From Patulibacter sp040675535 (GTDB lineage: Bacteria > Actinomycetota > Thermoleophilia > Solirubrobacterales > Solirubrobacteraceae), in the NCBI RefSeq assembly GCF_040675535.1, contig NZ_JBFAPC010000003.1, forward strand, positions 18,063 through 82,062: a stretch of 64,000 nucleotides of DNA. The letters run 5' to 3'. The translations under genes were made by a program, and so were the position numbers. The notes beneath the pieces are model-generated. The model was given only the letters and a program-made list of their open reading frames with translations. It made no database searches and was not told the DNA's origin. Below, in pieces: positions 1-8,392 of this stretch. Position 1 is the first letter of the stretch. The number at the start of each line of letters is the position of its first letter.

Positions 1-1153
1 GGGTGATGGCGCGCTTGCTGAACATGAACTCCTTCGGTCGGTTCACGCAGTCCGCGGCGATCAGCCGGCCGTCGGCGAGGTAGAAGCAGGCGAAGCTGCG
101 GCCGTCAGCGGGGTTTCCCCGCAGCACGACCTCGTCATGGCCGGTGCTCAGGCCGGCGATCTGCAGCTTCAGGTCGTACTGGTCGGACCAGAACCACGGC
201 AGGGCCGAGATCGGCTTCTGCTTGCCGCAGATCGCGCCGGCGATCGCCTTGGCGTGCTCCAGCGCGTTGGCGACGCACTCCAGGCGAATTCGCGTCCCGT
301 ACCGAGCGTCGTAGTGGTTGGCGCAGTCGCCGGCGGCGAAGATGCGCGGATCGTCCGTCCGGCCGTGCTCGTCGACGACGATGCCGTTCTCGACCGCCAG
401 GCCGGCGTCGCGGGCGAGCTCGACGTTGGGCAGGACGCCGACCCCGACGACGACGAGGTCCGCGGGGATCTTGGTGCCGTCGGTGAGGCGGACCGCCCGG
501 ACGTGCCCGTCGCCCTCAAATCCTGCGACGCCGACGCCGGTGCGCAGGTCGACGCCCTCCTCGCGGTGCACGCGGTCGTAAAACGCCGAGACCTCGGGGG
601 CGGTGACCCGCTGCAGGACGCGGTCGGCAACCTCGAGGACCGCGACCTCGATCCCCAGCTTCCGCAGCGACGCGGCGGCCTCCAGACCGATGTAGCCCGC
701 GCCGACGATGACGGCCCGGCGGGCGGTCCGGAGGGTGCCCCGGATCGCCTCGATGTCGGCGGCGTCCCGCAGGGCGTGAATGCCCGGGAGGTCCGCGCCG
801 GGGACGTCCAGCGGGCGCGGGCGCGCTCCGGTGCAGAGGACGAGCCGGTCGTAGGACAGCGCGTCGCCGTCGTCGAGGGCGACGGTGCCGGCCTCGCGGT
901 CGATCCCGGTGACACGGGCGTGACGGAAGGTCACGTCCTCCTTCTCGTAGAACTCCGGCCCGCGGATCAGGAGGTCAGAAAGCGTCGTCGTGCCGTGCAG
1001 GAACGTCTTCGACAGCGGCGGCCGCTGATAGGGCAGCGACGGCTCGTCGCCGACCAGCACGATCTCCCCGTCCCAGCCGCCCTGGCGCAGGCTCACGCAG
1101 AGCTGCGCGCTCGCGTGGCCGGCGCCGACCACGATCACCCGGTCGCGTTTCAT
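1..1153 (-). CDS. Ferredoxin reductase, FAD/NAD-dependent (3' end outside window)
   Basis: Flavoprotein that would pass electrons from NAD(P)H to the [2Fe-2S] ferredoxin encoded upstream, and so to the P450. The frame is open from an ATG at 1153-1151 to the window edge, about 384 codons. Near the N-terminus is an FAD dinucleotide-binding motif (VVGAGHASAQL), followed by YQRPPLSK, and in the middle a second Rossmann motif for NAD (VIVGAGYIGLEAA). Near the late part is the FAAGDCAN-type FAD contact. This is the layout of putidaredoxin/rhodocoxin reductases. It starts 32 bp after the P450 stop on the same strand, so it is the third gene of a Fdx-P450-FdR operon. Its C-terminal domain runs off the window, so completeness cannot be judged. 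Confidence 0.9.
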   Translation of the reverse strand, partial: MKRDRVIVVGAGHASAQLCVSLRQGGWDGEIVLVGDEPSLPYQRPPLSKTFLHGTTTLSDLLIRGPEFYEKEDVTFRHARVTGIDREAGTVALDDGDALSYDRLVLCTGARPRPLDVPGADLPGIHALRDAADIEAIRGTLRTARRAVIVGAGYIGLEAAASLRKLGIEVAVLEVADRVLQRVTAPEVSAFYDRVHREEGVDLRTGVGVAGFEGDGHVRAVRLTDGTKIPADLVVVGVGVLPNVELARDAGLAVENGIVVDEHGRTDDPRIFAAGDCANHYDARYGTRIRLECVANALEHAKAIAGAICGKQKPISALPWFWSDQYDLKLQIAGLSTGHDEVVLRGNPADGRSFACFYLADGRLIAADCVNRPKEFMFSKRAIT

Positions 1154-1185
1154 CCCGTCGTCCCTCTCCGCGTCGCCGTTGCGGC

Positions 1186-2628
1186 TCAGGCGCCCGAGGT
1201 CGCCTCGACGCGGACAGGTGTCTGCTCGCGGACCGGCTTCGGTGTGAGCTGCACCTGCATGTCGCTGTAGCCCTTGACGAAGTTCGACTGCACGTAGCTG
1301 GGCTCGCCGATCACCTCGATGCGGTCAAACCGCTCAAGCAGCTCCTCCCACAGGATCCGCAGCTGCATCTCCGCGAGCCGGTTGCCCATGCACCGGTGCA
1401 CGCCGAACCCGAACGACATGTGGTTGCGCGCGTTCTTGCGGTCGATGATGAAGTCGTCGGCGTTCTCGAACTTCCGCTCGTCGCGGTTGCCCGATACGTA
1501 CCACATGAGCACCACGTCACCCTTGCGGATGAACTGCCCGCCGAAGTGGACGTCCCTCTTGGCGACGCGGCGCATGTAGGCCAGCGGCGTCTGCCAGCGG
1601 ATGATCTCCGAGACCATGTTCGGGATCAGCTTCGGGTCGGCCTTGAGCTTCTCGAACTCGTCGGGGAACCGGTTGAGCGCCAGGACGCCGCCGGTCATCG
1701 AGTTGCGGGTGGTGTCGTTGCCGCCGACGATCAGCAGCGTAAGGTTGCCGAGGAACTCAAACGGCTTCTTGATCAGGTCCCTGGTGTCCTCCGACGTCTG
1801 CATCAGGGTGATGAGGTCAAAGCCGTCCGGCTCGCCGGCGGCGCGACGGGCGGCCTTGTCGTGCCACAACGCCGTGAAGTTGCGCGCCAGGTCCACGGCG
1901 GCGGGGAAGAGCTCGTCCTGGTGCGTCGTACCGCCCGTGGCGTCCGCGGACCCGCTGATCGTGTCGGACCAGTAGGTGAGCTTGTGCCGCTCCTCGAACG
2001 GGAAGTCCAGCAGCGTGGCCAGCATGCGGCCGGTGATCTCCTTCGACACGCGCTCGACCCAGTCAAACGGCCGGTCGGTCGGCAGGTTGTCGAGCACGTC
2101 CTGCACGCGCTCGCGGATCAGCGACTCCATCTCCTTGAGGTTCTTCGGCGCCACGACGCCCTGCACGGCCCGGCGCTGCACGTCGTGCTTGGGCGGGTCC
2201 ATCGCGATGAACATCTCGGCGTTGAACGGCGGAGGCCCCAGGACGATGTAGGGCTCGGCCGAGAACACCTCCGCGTTGGAGTCGACGGCCTGGATGTCGG
2301 CGTAGCGCGTGACCGACCAGAACGGCCCGAACGGGCTCTTGGGCTGGTAGTGGACGGGGGCCTCCTCACGCAGCCGCGCGAAGTAGGGGTACCACTGGCC
2401 CTGACGGTTCATGAACGGGTTGCTGACGTCGATCTCCTCCAGCGGCACGTCCGCCGGATCGGGGATCGGTCGTTCCTCAAACCGCAGCGCCTTCATCATC
2501 CCGGCCAGGCGCTTGGCCTTCAGCGTAAGGGCCACGCTTTGGATCACGCGGTCGACCGGCACGGTCGCCTGCACCGTGTCGGTCACGCGGACCTTGGTCC
2601 GCTGAAAGAGGGTGCTGTTGGTCGTCAT
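1186..2628 (-). CDS. Cytochrome P450, CYP153-like alkane/fatty-acid hydroxylase
   Basis: 480-residue soluble P450 starting at ATG 2628-2626. The oxygen-binding I-helix motif reads GGNDTTR, the ExxR motif is in SEIIRWQTP, and the haem-ligand loop is FGFGVHRCMGNRLAEMQ with the proximal Cys. The N-terminal stretch with NPFMNRQGQWYPYFARLR and the haem-loop wording resemble CYP153 terminal alkane/fatty-acid hydroxylases. That subfamily call is by recollection of the family, not by search. A ferredoxin lies 41 bp upstream and a ferredoxin reductase 32 bp downstream, the usual three-component class I system. The operon is divergent from a TetR gene that probably represses it. A much longer open frame continues upstream, but its extra residues are antisense to the ferredoxin and TetR genes and are not protein-like. 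Confidence 0.92.
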   Translation of the reverse strand: MTTNSTLFQRTKVRVTDTVQATVPVDRVIQSVALTLKAKRLAGMMKALRFEERPIPDPADVPLEEIDVSNPFMNRQGQWYPYFARLREEAPVHYQPKSPFGPFWSVTRYADIQAVDSNAEVFSAEPYIVLGPPPFNAEMFIAMDPPKHDVQRRAVQGVVAPKNLKEMESLIRERVQDVLDNLPTDRPFDWVERVSKEITGRMLATLLDFPFEERHKLTYWSDTISGSADATGGTTHQDELFPAAVDLARNFTALWHDKAARRAAGEPDGFDLITLMQTSEDTRDLIKKPFEFLGNLTLLIVGGNDTTRNSMTGGVLALNRFPDEFEKLKADPKLIPNMVSEIIRWQTPLAYMRRVAKRDVHFGGQFIRKGDVVLMWYVSGNRDERKFENADDFIIDRKNARNHMSFGFGVHRCMGNRLAEMQLRILWEELLERFDRIEVIGEPSYVQSNFVKGYSDMQVQLTPKPVREQTPVRVEATSGA

Positions 2629-2669
2629 GGTCTCTCGCTTGGTGGTCGTCTGCTCGAACACGGGGTGGG

Positions 2670-2990
2670 CTACATCTGAAACTCGGGGAGGTGCACCGTC
2701 AGCCCGTCGAGCGCGGGGCTGGCCCGCAGCTGGCACGCCAGACGCGAGTTCGGGCCGCACTCCGGCGACATCTCCACCATCTGGCTCTCGAGGTCGGTGC
2801 GCGTTCCGGTCGTGGTGATCCAGGCGTCGTCGACGATCACGTGGCAGGTGCCGCACGACGCCTCGCCGCCGCAGTCGCCATCGATCCCCGGAACGCCGTG
2901 GTTGGTCGCCAGCTCCATCAGCGACGAGCCGTCCTCCAGCTCGACCTGGTGCGGCGTGCCGTCGTGCTCGACGAACGTGATGGTCCCCAT
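2670..2990 (-). CDS. [2Fe-2S] ferredoxin, P450 partner
   Basis: 106-residue ferredoxin of the putidaredoxin/adrenodoxin type. The cluster ligands are visible as C-x5-C-x2-C (DGDCGGEASCGTCHV) and a fourth Cys in RLACQL. It would shuttle single electrons from the FAD reductase to the P450. A GTG at 3002 is in frame, but the ATG at 2990 is preceded by a GAGGG Shine-Dalgarno-like stretch and begins MGTITFVEHDG, which matches where family members start, so I chose it. It is the first gene of the P450 operon. Confidence 0.92.
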   Translation of the reverse strand: MGTITFVEHDGTPHQVELEDGSSLMELATNHGVPGIDGDCGGEASCGTCHVIVDDAWITTTGTRTDLESQMVEMSPECGPNSRLACQLRASPALDGLTVHLPEFQM

Positions 2991-3075
2991 GACTGCCCTC
3001 ACTCAATTGGTTTGACGAAGCCTGCTCAGCGTCCGGGGCGCTCGCTGGGCGACCCACTGACAGGAATGCGCCGAC

Positions 3076-3104
3076 CGTACCATTTTTCTGCACCGTGCGG
3101 TACG
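3076..3104. promoter_or_regulatory. Candidate TetR operator between ferredoxin and TetR genes
   Basis: Inverted repeat CGTACC (3076-3081) and GGTACG (3099-3104) separated by 17 bp, in the 142-bp divergent intergenic region. An inner ACCGTGCGGTAC overlaps the right arm. Palindromes in this place and of this size are typical of TetR-family autoregulation with control of the divergent operon. Binding is inferred. Confidence 0.6.
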
Positions 3105-3132
3105 TTCTGGGAGTGGATGCAGAATACGACCG

Positions 3133-3759
3133 ATGAGCACCCCGACGCATCTGACTCGCAAGGGCGCCCGGCGTGCCGAGGAGATCCTCGAGGCCACCGT
3201 GCGCTGCCTCGCCCGCGACGGGTACGCCGCCACCTCGCTGCAGCGCGTCGCCGAGGAGGCCGGGGTTCCCAAGCGCGCGATCCCGTACTACTTCGCCTCG
3301 CGCGAGGGCCTGTTGACGAACGCGGCCGAGCACCTCATCGCCCGCCTCGTCGACCAGATCCTGCAGGCCGTCGCCGCGCTGAAGGACGCCGACAGCATCA
3401 TCGACGTCGGCTTCGAAGCGTTCTGGGCCGGCCTGACCCGCGACCGGGCGTTCCTGGTCGCATGGCTGGGGCTGCAGACCGAAGCGATCACCAACCCGTC
3501 CCTCGCACCAGCAGCCGCAACGGCGACCGACCAGCTGCGCCGGATGATCGACGGCCTGATCGCCGGGCACCGCGCCCGCGGCGGCCATCTCGCGTACCCG
3601 GCGCAGACGATCCAGATCACCATCCTCGCATGGGTGCAGGGCCTCGCCCTGGATTGGGCCATCAACGGCAGCACGCCCGCCCTTGAGGACTCCATCGCCG
3701 TCTTTCGGACCTGGCTGAAGACCGCAGCACACCCAGACATGGTGCGGTCCGACACCTGA
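3133..3759 (+). CDS. TetR-family transcriptional regulator
   Basis: 208-residue regulator. The N-terminal helix-turn-helix (about residues 12-58) reads ILEATVRCLARDGYAATS, then VAEEAGVPKRAIPYYFASREGL, the classic TetR pattern. The remaining helical domain would bind the ligand. It is divergent from the P450 operon with an inverted repeat between them, so it is probably the operon's repressor and may sense an alkane- or fatty-acid-like ligand. That ligand is inference. The start ATG at 3133 follows a probable leader of roughly 25 bases after the operator. Confidence 0.9.
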   Translation: MSTPTHLTRKGARRAEEILEATVRCLARDGYAATSLQRVAEEAGVPKRAIPYYFASREGLLTNAAEHLIARLVDQILQAVAALKDADSIIDVGFEAFWAGLTRDRAFLVAWLGLQTEAITNPSLAPAAATATDQLRRMIDGLIAGHRARGGHLAYPAQTIQITILAWVQGLALDWAINGSTPALEDSIAVFRTWLKTAAHPDMVRSDT

Positions 3760-4215
3760 GGCACCGCCGCGCACCAAACCGAAGAGCACCCCGGCGGAGA
3801 CCCTTCGATCGTGCTCCTCATGGCCGGTGCCGGCCTGTGCCGCGGAGAGGTCGCAGACCTCCACCACGGCCAGTTCGAATACCGACGCCGCTCCAGTTCC
3901 CCCGCTCTAGGCGGGCCGTCCGCGGTTCCACCACGATGGCACTCCCGATCCGCGACAGGGCGGAGTCGAGCGGACCGGACCGCCCACCGCCGCCACCGTC
4001 GACGCGATCGCCGCTCGAACAATGAGCCGGTTTGATTCCCGGGCAAGGGGCGTTATACGAGGCGCTGAGAGTGCGTTCTGGACGCCGACCGCCAGCGGTG
4101 GGTTCGCCGCGGCCGTTCCGAGGCCTGCGGGGTTGACGTTTCGAGTCTTATCGAGCGCAGTTCTGGGGTCGCGATCGGGGCGCGAGTGGCGTGCGGCGCG
4201 CCCTGCCGTCGTACC
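3760..4215. other. Intergenic stretch without a convincing gene
   Basis: 456 bp between the TetR gene and the convergent P-type ATPase gene. Short open frames here lack start signals and protein character. Two tRNA T-arm-like fragments are present (around 3868-3895 and 4023-4046), but neither has a matching acceptor stem or anticodon arm. A short CCCGC-TCTAG-GCGGG hairpin (about 3900-3914) could help termination. This is the left border of the metal(loid) island. Confidence 0.5.
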
Positions 4216-6321
4216 TCAGTGCACCTCGGTGACCGTGGCGACCGGTACCGGTCGCCGCACATGGGTCACGGGGCCCGCGGTGCGTTCGCGGAACGCGGTG
4301 CGGCGGGCGGCGCGGACGCCGTTGGCGATGACGAGCAGCTCGGCGATCTCGTGCGCCGCGACGACGGTCGCCAGGCCCAGGATCCCGAGCGCGGCGAGCG
4401 GCACGAGGGTCAGCAGGATGGCGGCGGAGAGCGCGAGGTTCTGACGCATGATCCGGTCCGCCCGGCGCGCGTGACCGATCGCGTCGGGGAGCGCGCGGAG
4501 GTCGGAGCCCATGAGGGCGACGTCGGCGGTCTCGATCGCCACGTCGGAACCGACGGCGCCCATCGCGATCCCGACGCGCGCGGAAGCGAGGGCCGGGGCG
4601 TCGTTGATGCCGTCGCCGACCATCGCGACCGGCTGGGTGGCGCTGAGGTTCTGGACGGCCGTGAGCTTGTCCTCAGGCAGGAGCTCGGCGCGGACGTCGT
4701 CTATGCCGGCCTGCGCCGCGAGGGCGCGGGCGGTGGCGGTGTTGTCGCCGGTCAGCATCACGACCTGCCGGACGCCGACGGTGCGCAGCAGCGCTACGGC
4801 CTCAGCGGCTTCGGGGCGCAGCTCGTCGCGGACCGCCACGGCACCGATAGCGGAGCCGTCCTGTTCGACCAGGACGACGGTGGCGCCCTGTTCCTGCAGG
4901 CGCGTGACGTCGTCGGCGAGCGGGCCGGCGTCGATGAACCCGGGTCGCCCGAGCCGGACCGGGATGCCGTCGATGGTGCCGGTGAGGCCGCTACCGGCGA
5001 CGTTCTGCACATCGTCAGCAGCCGGGGTCTGGTCGGTGGCGGCGAGGATCGCTGCAGCGAGCGGGTGGTCGCTGCGGCCCTCCAACGCGGCCGCGACCGC
5101 GAGCACCTCGTCGGCGGTCGCGTCGCCGGTGGAGAGGGTGTCGATGACGGTCGGCTGGTTGCGGGTCAGGGTGCCGGTCTTGTCCAGTGCGACGGTCCGG
5201 ACGGACGCGAGCGCCTCGAGTGCGGCGCCGCCCTTGATGAGGACGCCGGCGCGGGTCGCGGCACCAATGGCGGAGACGACGGTGATCGGGACAGCAATCG
5301 CGAACGCACACGGCGACGCGGCGACGAGCACCACCAGCGCCCGGTTGATCCATTCGCTGGTGTCGCCGGTCGCGAGCGAGCCGATGACGGCGACCAGCAG
5401 CGCGACGACGAGGACGCCGGGGACGAGCGGCCGTGCGACGCGGTCAGCGAGGCGCTGGCCCGCGCCCTTGCGGTCCTGGGCCTCCTCGACGATTCGCACG
5501 ACGCGGGCGAGCGAGTTCTCGCCGGCTCGCGCGGTGACCTCGACCTCGAGGGCGCCGCTGCCGTTGATCGCTGCGGCGAAGACGTCGTCGCCGGGTCCGC
5601 GCTCGACGGGGACGGACTCGCCGGTGATCGCGGACTGGTCCAGGGCGGAGCGGCCGGTGCGGATCGTGCCGTCGGTCGCGACGCGCTCACCGGCCTTGAC
5701 GACCAAGAGGTCGCCGATCAGGAGCTCTACGGGGTCGACGTCGAGCTCCCGGCCGTTGCGCCGGACGGTCGCGCGGTCGGGGACGAGGTCCATCAGCGCC
5801 CGGAGGCCCTGGCGGGTGCGGGTCAGCGCGTAGCTCTCGAGCGCTTCGGAGATGGCGAAGAGGAACGCGAGGGTGGCGGCCTCGGCGAGCTCGCCGAGGA
5901 GGATCGCGCCGATCGCGGCGATCATCATCAGCGTCCCGACCGACAGGCGGCCGCGCAGCAGCGCGCGGGCGGAGGCGGGAATGAACGTTAGGCCACCGGC
6001 AACGAACGCCAGCGCCTCGAGCACCGTCCCGACGGTGCCGCCACCGCCGGCGATCCCGGCGACCAGGAGGACGCCGGAGACGGCGGCGAGCTGGATCTCG
6101 CGCACCTTGTAGAGCTTCGGGATCGGGGCACCGTCGACGGGCACCTCGATCTCGCAGCCGCACGCGTCGGTGATCATCCGCGTCCTCGGGGCAGGCGCGG
6201 CCGAGGTGCTGCAGCCGCACGCGTCGGTCTCCGGCGGCGCGCTGCCGGCCATCGTCAGGAGCGGGCCGGTGGTGGTCGGGCGGTCCTTCTCGGGCCCTCC
6301 GCTGCAGCAGGCGTCGCTCAT
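4216..6321 (-). CDS. P1B-4-type heavy-metal P-type ATPase (copy 1)
   Basis: 701-residue metal-exporting ATPase. The N-terminus is Cys-rich (MSDACCSGG, then two DACGC motifs) in place of a ferredoxin-like HMA domain. The membrane metal site reads AASPCAF, i.e. SPC rather than CPC, and the last helix carries AHEIAELL. These are features of P1B-4 pumps, which the literature links to Co, Fe, Zn or Cd. DKTGT (phosphorylation), TGES (actuator) and GDGIND (hinge) are intact. The start ATG 6321-6319 overlaps the regulator's stop by 4 bp (ATGA), indicating translational coupling. A close paralogue with the same partner lies at 44385-46511. Metal specificity cannot be read from sequence alone. Confidence 0.93.
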   Translation of the reverse strand: MSDACCSGGPEKDRPTTTGPLLTMAGSAPPETDACGCSTSAAPAPRTRMITDACGCEIEVPVDGAPIPKLYKVREIQLAAVSGVLLVAGIAGGGGTVGTVLEALAFVAGGLTFIPASARALLRGRLSVGTLMMIAAIGAILLGELAEAATLAFLFAISEALESYALTRTRQGLRALMDLVPDRATVRRNGRELDVDPVELLIGDLLVVKAGERVATDGTIRTGRSALDQSAITGESVPVERGPGDDVFAAAINGSGALEVEVTARAGENSLARVVRIVEEAQDRKGAGQRLADRVARPLVPGVLVVALLVAVIGSLATGDTSEWINRALVVLVAASPCAFAIAVPITVVSAIGAATRAGVLIKGGAALEALASVRTVALDKTGTLTRNQPTVIDTLSTGDATADEVLAVAAALEGRSDHPLAAAILAATDQTPAADDVQNVAGSGLTGTIDGIPVRLGRPGFIDAGPLADDVTRLQEQGATVVLVEQDGSAIGAVAVRDELRPEAAEAVALLRTVGVRQVVMLTGDNTATARALAAQAGIDDVRAELLPEDKLTAVQNLSATQPVAMVGDGINDAPALASARVGIAMGAVGSDVAIETADVALMGSDLRALPDAIGHARRADRIMRQNLALSAAILLTLVPLAALGILGLATVVAAHEIAELLVIANGVRAARRTAFRERTAGPVTHVRRPVPVATVTEVH

Positions 6322-6671
6322 GCGGGCACCTCCCCCGGGACCAGCGCGGCGAGCAGACGGTCGCCGGTGTCGGTCAGTCCGTACATGACCATCCGCCCGT
6401 CGCGACGCGAACCGACCACTCCGGCGGTGCGCATCTTCCTCAAGTGGTGCGAGACCGCCTTCTCGGGCCGCTGCACGATCCACGAGAGGTCGCAGACGCA
6501 GAGCTCCCCTCCCCCGCGCAGCGCCATAGCCAGCGCGACGCGGGTGGGGTCGCCGAAGGCGGCGGCGTGGACGGCGACCTGCTCGGCCGCGGGGCCCTCA
6601 AGGCCGGCTTGACGCAACGCCTCCGCCTTGGGCAGATCGAGACAGAGGAGATCGCATGTGTCGTCGGCCAT
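6318..6671 (-). CDS. CadC-like ArsR/SmtB metal-sensing repressor (copy 1)
   Basis: 117-residue winged-helix repressor. Its cysteines match the CadC Cd/Pb/Zn sensor: an N-terminal C-x3-C (C6, C10 in TCDLLCLD) and C58/C60 in ELCVCDL of the recognition-domain helix. These four would form a thiolate metal site that releases DNA on binding. A GTG lies two codons upstream (6677), but the ATG at 6671 sits exactly where a transcript from the TAGAGT -10 box would begin, so it is probably leaderless. It overlaps the ATPase gene by 4 bp and presumably represses this two-gene operon. Confidence 0.9.
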   Translation of the reverse strand: MADDTCDLLCLDLPKAEALRQAGLEGPAAEQVAVHAAAFGDPTRVALAMALRGGGELCVCDLSWIVQRPEKAVSHHLRKMRTAGVVGSRRDGRMVMYGLTDTGDRLLAALVPGEVPA

Positions 6672-6677
6672 GCGCAC

Positions 6678-6694
6678 ACTCTAACGATCGTGCG
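6678..6694 (-). promoter_or_regulatory. Leaderless promoter/operator of the CadC-like gene, copy 1
   Basis: On the minus strand a TAGAGT -10 box (6683-6678) ends six bases before the ATG. It is embedded in CTCTAACGATCGTGCG (6679-6694), which closely matches elements at 43893, 46869 and 47529. The shared sequence next to metal genes suggests one metalloregulator operator. A further GTGCG/CGCAC inverted repeat follows at about 6690-6705. Confidence 0.6.
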
Positions 6695-6728
6695 GATATG
6701 CGCACGCAGTCCTCATCTCGGAGGTCGC

Positions 6729-7121
6729 TTAGGCGTCGAGCTCGGTGAGTAGCTGGTCTATGCGGCGGCTGATGTCGTCGCGGGTGGTGCGGACCTCGTC
6801 GACGGGGCGTCCGGAGGGGTCGGGGAGGTCCCAGTCGATGTAGCGCACGCCGGGGACGAAGGGGCACTTGTCGCCGCAGCCCATCGTGACGACGACGTCG
6901 GCCCATTCCGCCAGCTCACGCGTGAGGAGCTTGGGCTCCTGGTCGCGGAGATCGATGCCGAACTCGTCCATAACGGTGAGCACCTCGGGATGGACCCGGT
7001 CCGCCGGCGTGGTGCCGGCGGAACGCCCTTCGTGCCGGCCTTCGGCGGCACGCTCAAACAACGCGCGGCTGATCTGCGAGCGCCCCGCGTTGTGCAGGCA
7101 GACGAACAACACGTGCGCCAT
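6729..7121 (-). CDS. arsC: Arsenate reductase, thioredoxin/LMW-phosphatase type
   Basis: 130-residue arsenate reductase that turns As(V) into As(III). The phosphatase-like P-loop reads CLHNAGRS (C8-x5-R14), and the redox pair is C82 and C86 in GCGDKCP. It is the last gene of the acr3-arsC2-GAPDH-arsJ-arsC operon; its ATG at 7121 shares one base with the arsJ stop (TGATG). A second copy at 60243-60636 is frameshifted, which makes this the intact copy in the window. Confidence 0.93.
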   Translation of the reverse strand: MAHVLFVCLHNAGRSQISRALFERAAEGRHEGRSAGTTPADRVHPEVLTVMDEFGIDLRDQEPKLLTRELAEWADVVVTMGCGDKCPFVPGVRYIDWDLPDPSGRPVDEVRTTRDDISRRIDQLLTELDA

Positions 7122-8392
7122 CAGACGACCCCCTCGACGGCCTGGTTCGGGGTCGTTCGGCGGGCGCGGGAGCGGGCCGGGTCGCCGGGCAGGAGCAGCG
7201 ACAGGAGGCCGGCGGCGAGGACCATGATCGCCGAGCCCCAGAGGCAGGCCTGGAGGCCCTGCCACTGGTAGAGGGCGCCGGAGAGGACGGTGCCGGAGAG
7301 CCGGCCGAAGGCGTTGGCCATGTAGTAGAAGCCGACGTTCATCGCGACCTTCGACCCCTCGGCGTAGGCGAGGATCAGGTACGAGTGCACCGCGCTGTTC
7401 ATCGCGAACACGACGCCGAAGACGATGAGCCCGGCGACGATGACGACGTCCGGGTCGATCGAGGTGCTCATGGCGATCGCGATCGCGGCGGGGAAGGCGG
7501 CGAGGACGAACGCGAGCTTCGCGGCGGTGCGGCCGTCGGGGTCCTTCACGAACCGCGGTGCCGTCGCTTGGACGATCCCGTAGCCGATGGTCCACACGGC
7601 CATGAAGATCCCGACCTGCCAGAACGACCAGCCCATCACGGTCCGGAGGTAGACCGGGAGGCCGACGACGAACCAGACGTCGCGCGAGGCGAAGAGGAAG
7701 ATCCGCGCGCCGGCCAGCAGGTTCACCGATCGGTTGTTCGAGAACATCTGCCGGAACTTCGCCGACGCGTCGGGCGTGCCGAGGTCGCCGCGCATGAAGA
7801 TCAGCGTCCCCGCGAGGCCGGCGGCGACGAGGCCGGCGATGCACCCCAGCGCGGCCTGGAAACCGATGACGGTGAGCAGCAGGCCGCCGATGAAGAACCC
7901 GACGCCCTTCAGTGCGTTCTTGGAGCCGGTGAGGATCGCGACCCACTTGTAGAGGGCCCCCGGGGTGTCCTGCGGGACGACGAGCTTCACCGCGCTCTTC
8001 GACGACATCTTCGTCAGGTCCTTCGCGATCCCCGAGAGCGCCTGGGCGACCATGACGTAGGCGACGACGAGCCACGACTCGGGCACCAGGGCGAGCATCG
8101 CGAGCGCCGCGAGCTGGAAGGTCAGCCCGCCCAGCAGTGTCGACTTCAGTCCCCATCGTGCGGCGATGTAGCCGCCGACGAGGTTCGTAAGGATCCCGAA
8201 GACCTCGTAGAAGAGGAAGAGCGAGGCGACCTGCAGCGGGCTGTAGCCGAGCTCGTAGAAGTAAAAGAGGACCAGGACGCGGATCGCGCCGTCGGCGATC
8301 GTGTCCGCCCAGTACGCGCCCGTGACGACGACGTAGTTGCGCAGGTCCCCGCCGCGCTGCTCGGCGGCCGCGGTCGCGTCCTGGCCGTTCAC
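7121..8392 (-). CDS. arsJ: MFS organoarsenical efflux permease ArsJ (copy 1)
   Basis: 423-residue, roughly 12-helix major facilitator protein. ArsJ exports 1-arseno-3-phosphoglycerate, the unstable product made when GAPDH uses arsenate. Assignment rests on strict coupling to an adjacent GAPDH gene inside an ars operon and on family-like text (YFYELGYSPLQVASLFLFYE, GALYQWQGLQACLWG). Start is GTG 8392-8390, overlapping the GAPDH stop as GTGA. The copy at 60636-61907 differs at only about four of 423 residues. Confidence 0.88.
   Translation of the reverse strand: MNGQDATAAAEQRGGDLRNYVVVTGAYWADTIADGAIRVLVLFYFYELGYSPLQVASLFLFYEVFGILTNLVGGYIAARWGLKSTLLGGLTFQLAALAMLALVPESWLVVAYVMVAQALSGIAKDLTKMSSKSAVKLVVPQDTPGALYKWVAILTGSKNALKGVGFFIGGLLLTVIGFQAALGCIAGLVAAGLAGTLIFMRGDLGTPDASAKFRQMFSNNRSVNLLAGARIFLFASRDVWFVVGLPVYLRTVMGWSFWQVGIFMAVWTIGYGIVQATAPRFVKDPDGRTAAKLAFVLAAFPAAIAIAMSTSIDPDVVIVAGLIVFGVVFAMNSAVHSYLILAYAEGSKVAMNVGFYYMANAFGRLSGTVLSGALYQWQGLQACLWGSAIMVLAAGLLSLLLPGDPARSRARRTTPNQAVEGVV

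Noticed and set aside
1186..3867. Single 893-residue minus-strand frame covering P450 and upstream
   Set aside because: Its N-terminal 400 residues are antisense to the ferredoxin and TetR genes and are composition-driven; the P450 starts at 2628.
3868..4050. tRNA T-arm-like stretches (CAGTTCGAATAC, CCGGTTTGATTCCCGG)
   Set aside because: No acceptor stem, D-arm or anticodon arm fits around either; at best decayed fragments, perhaps of an old attachment site.
4186..5991. 601-residue plus-strand frame
   Set aside because: Antisense to the P1B-4 ATPase, whose motifs on the minus strand are unmistakable.
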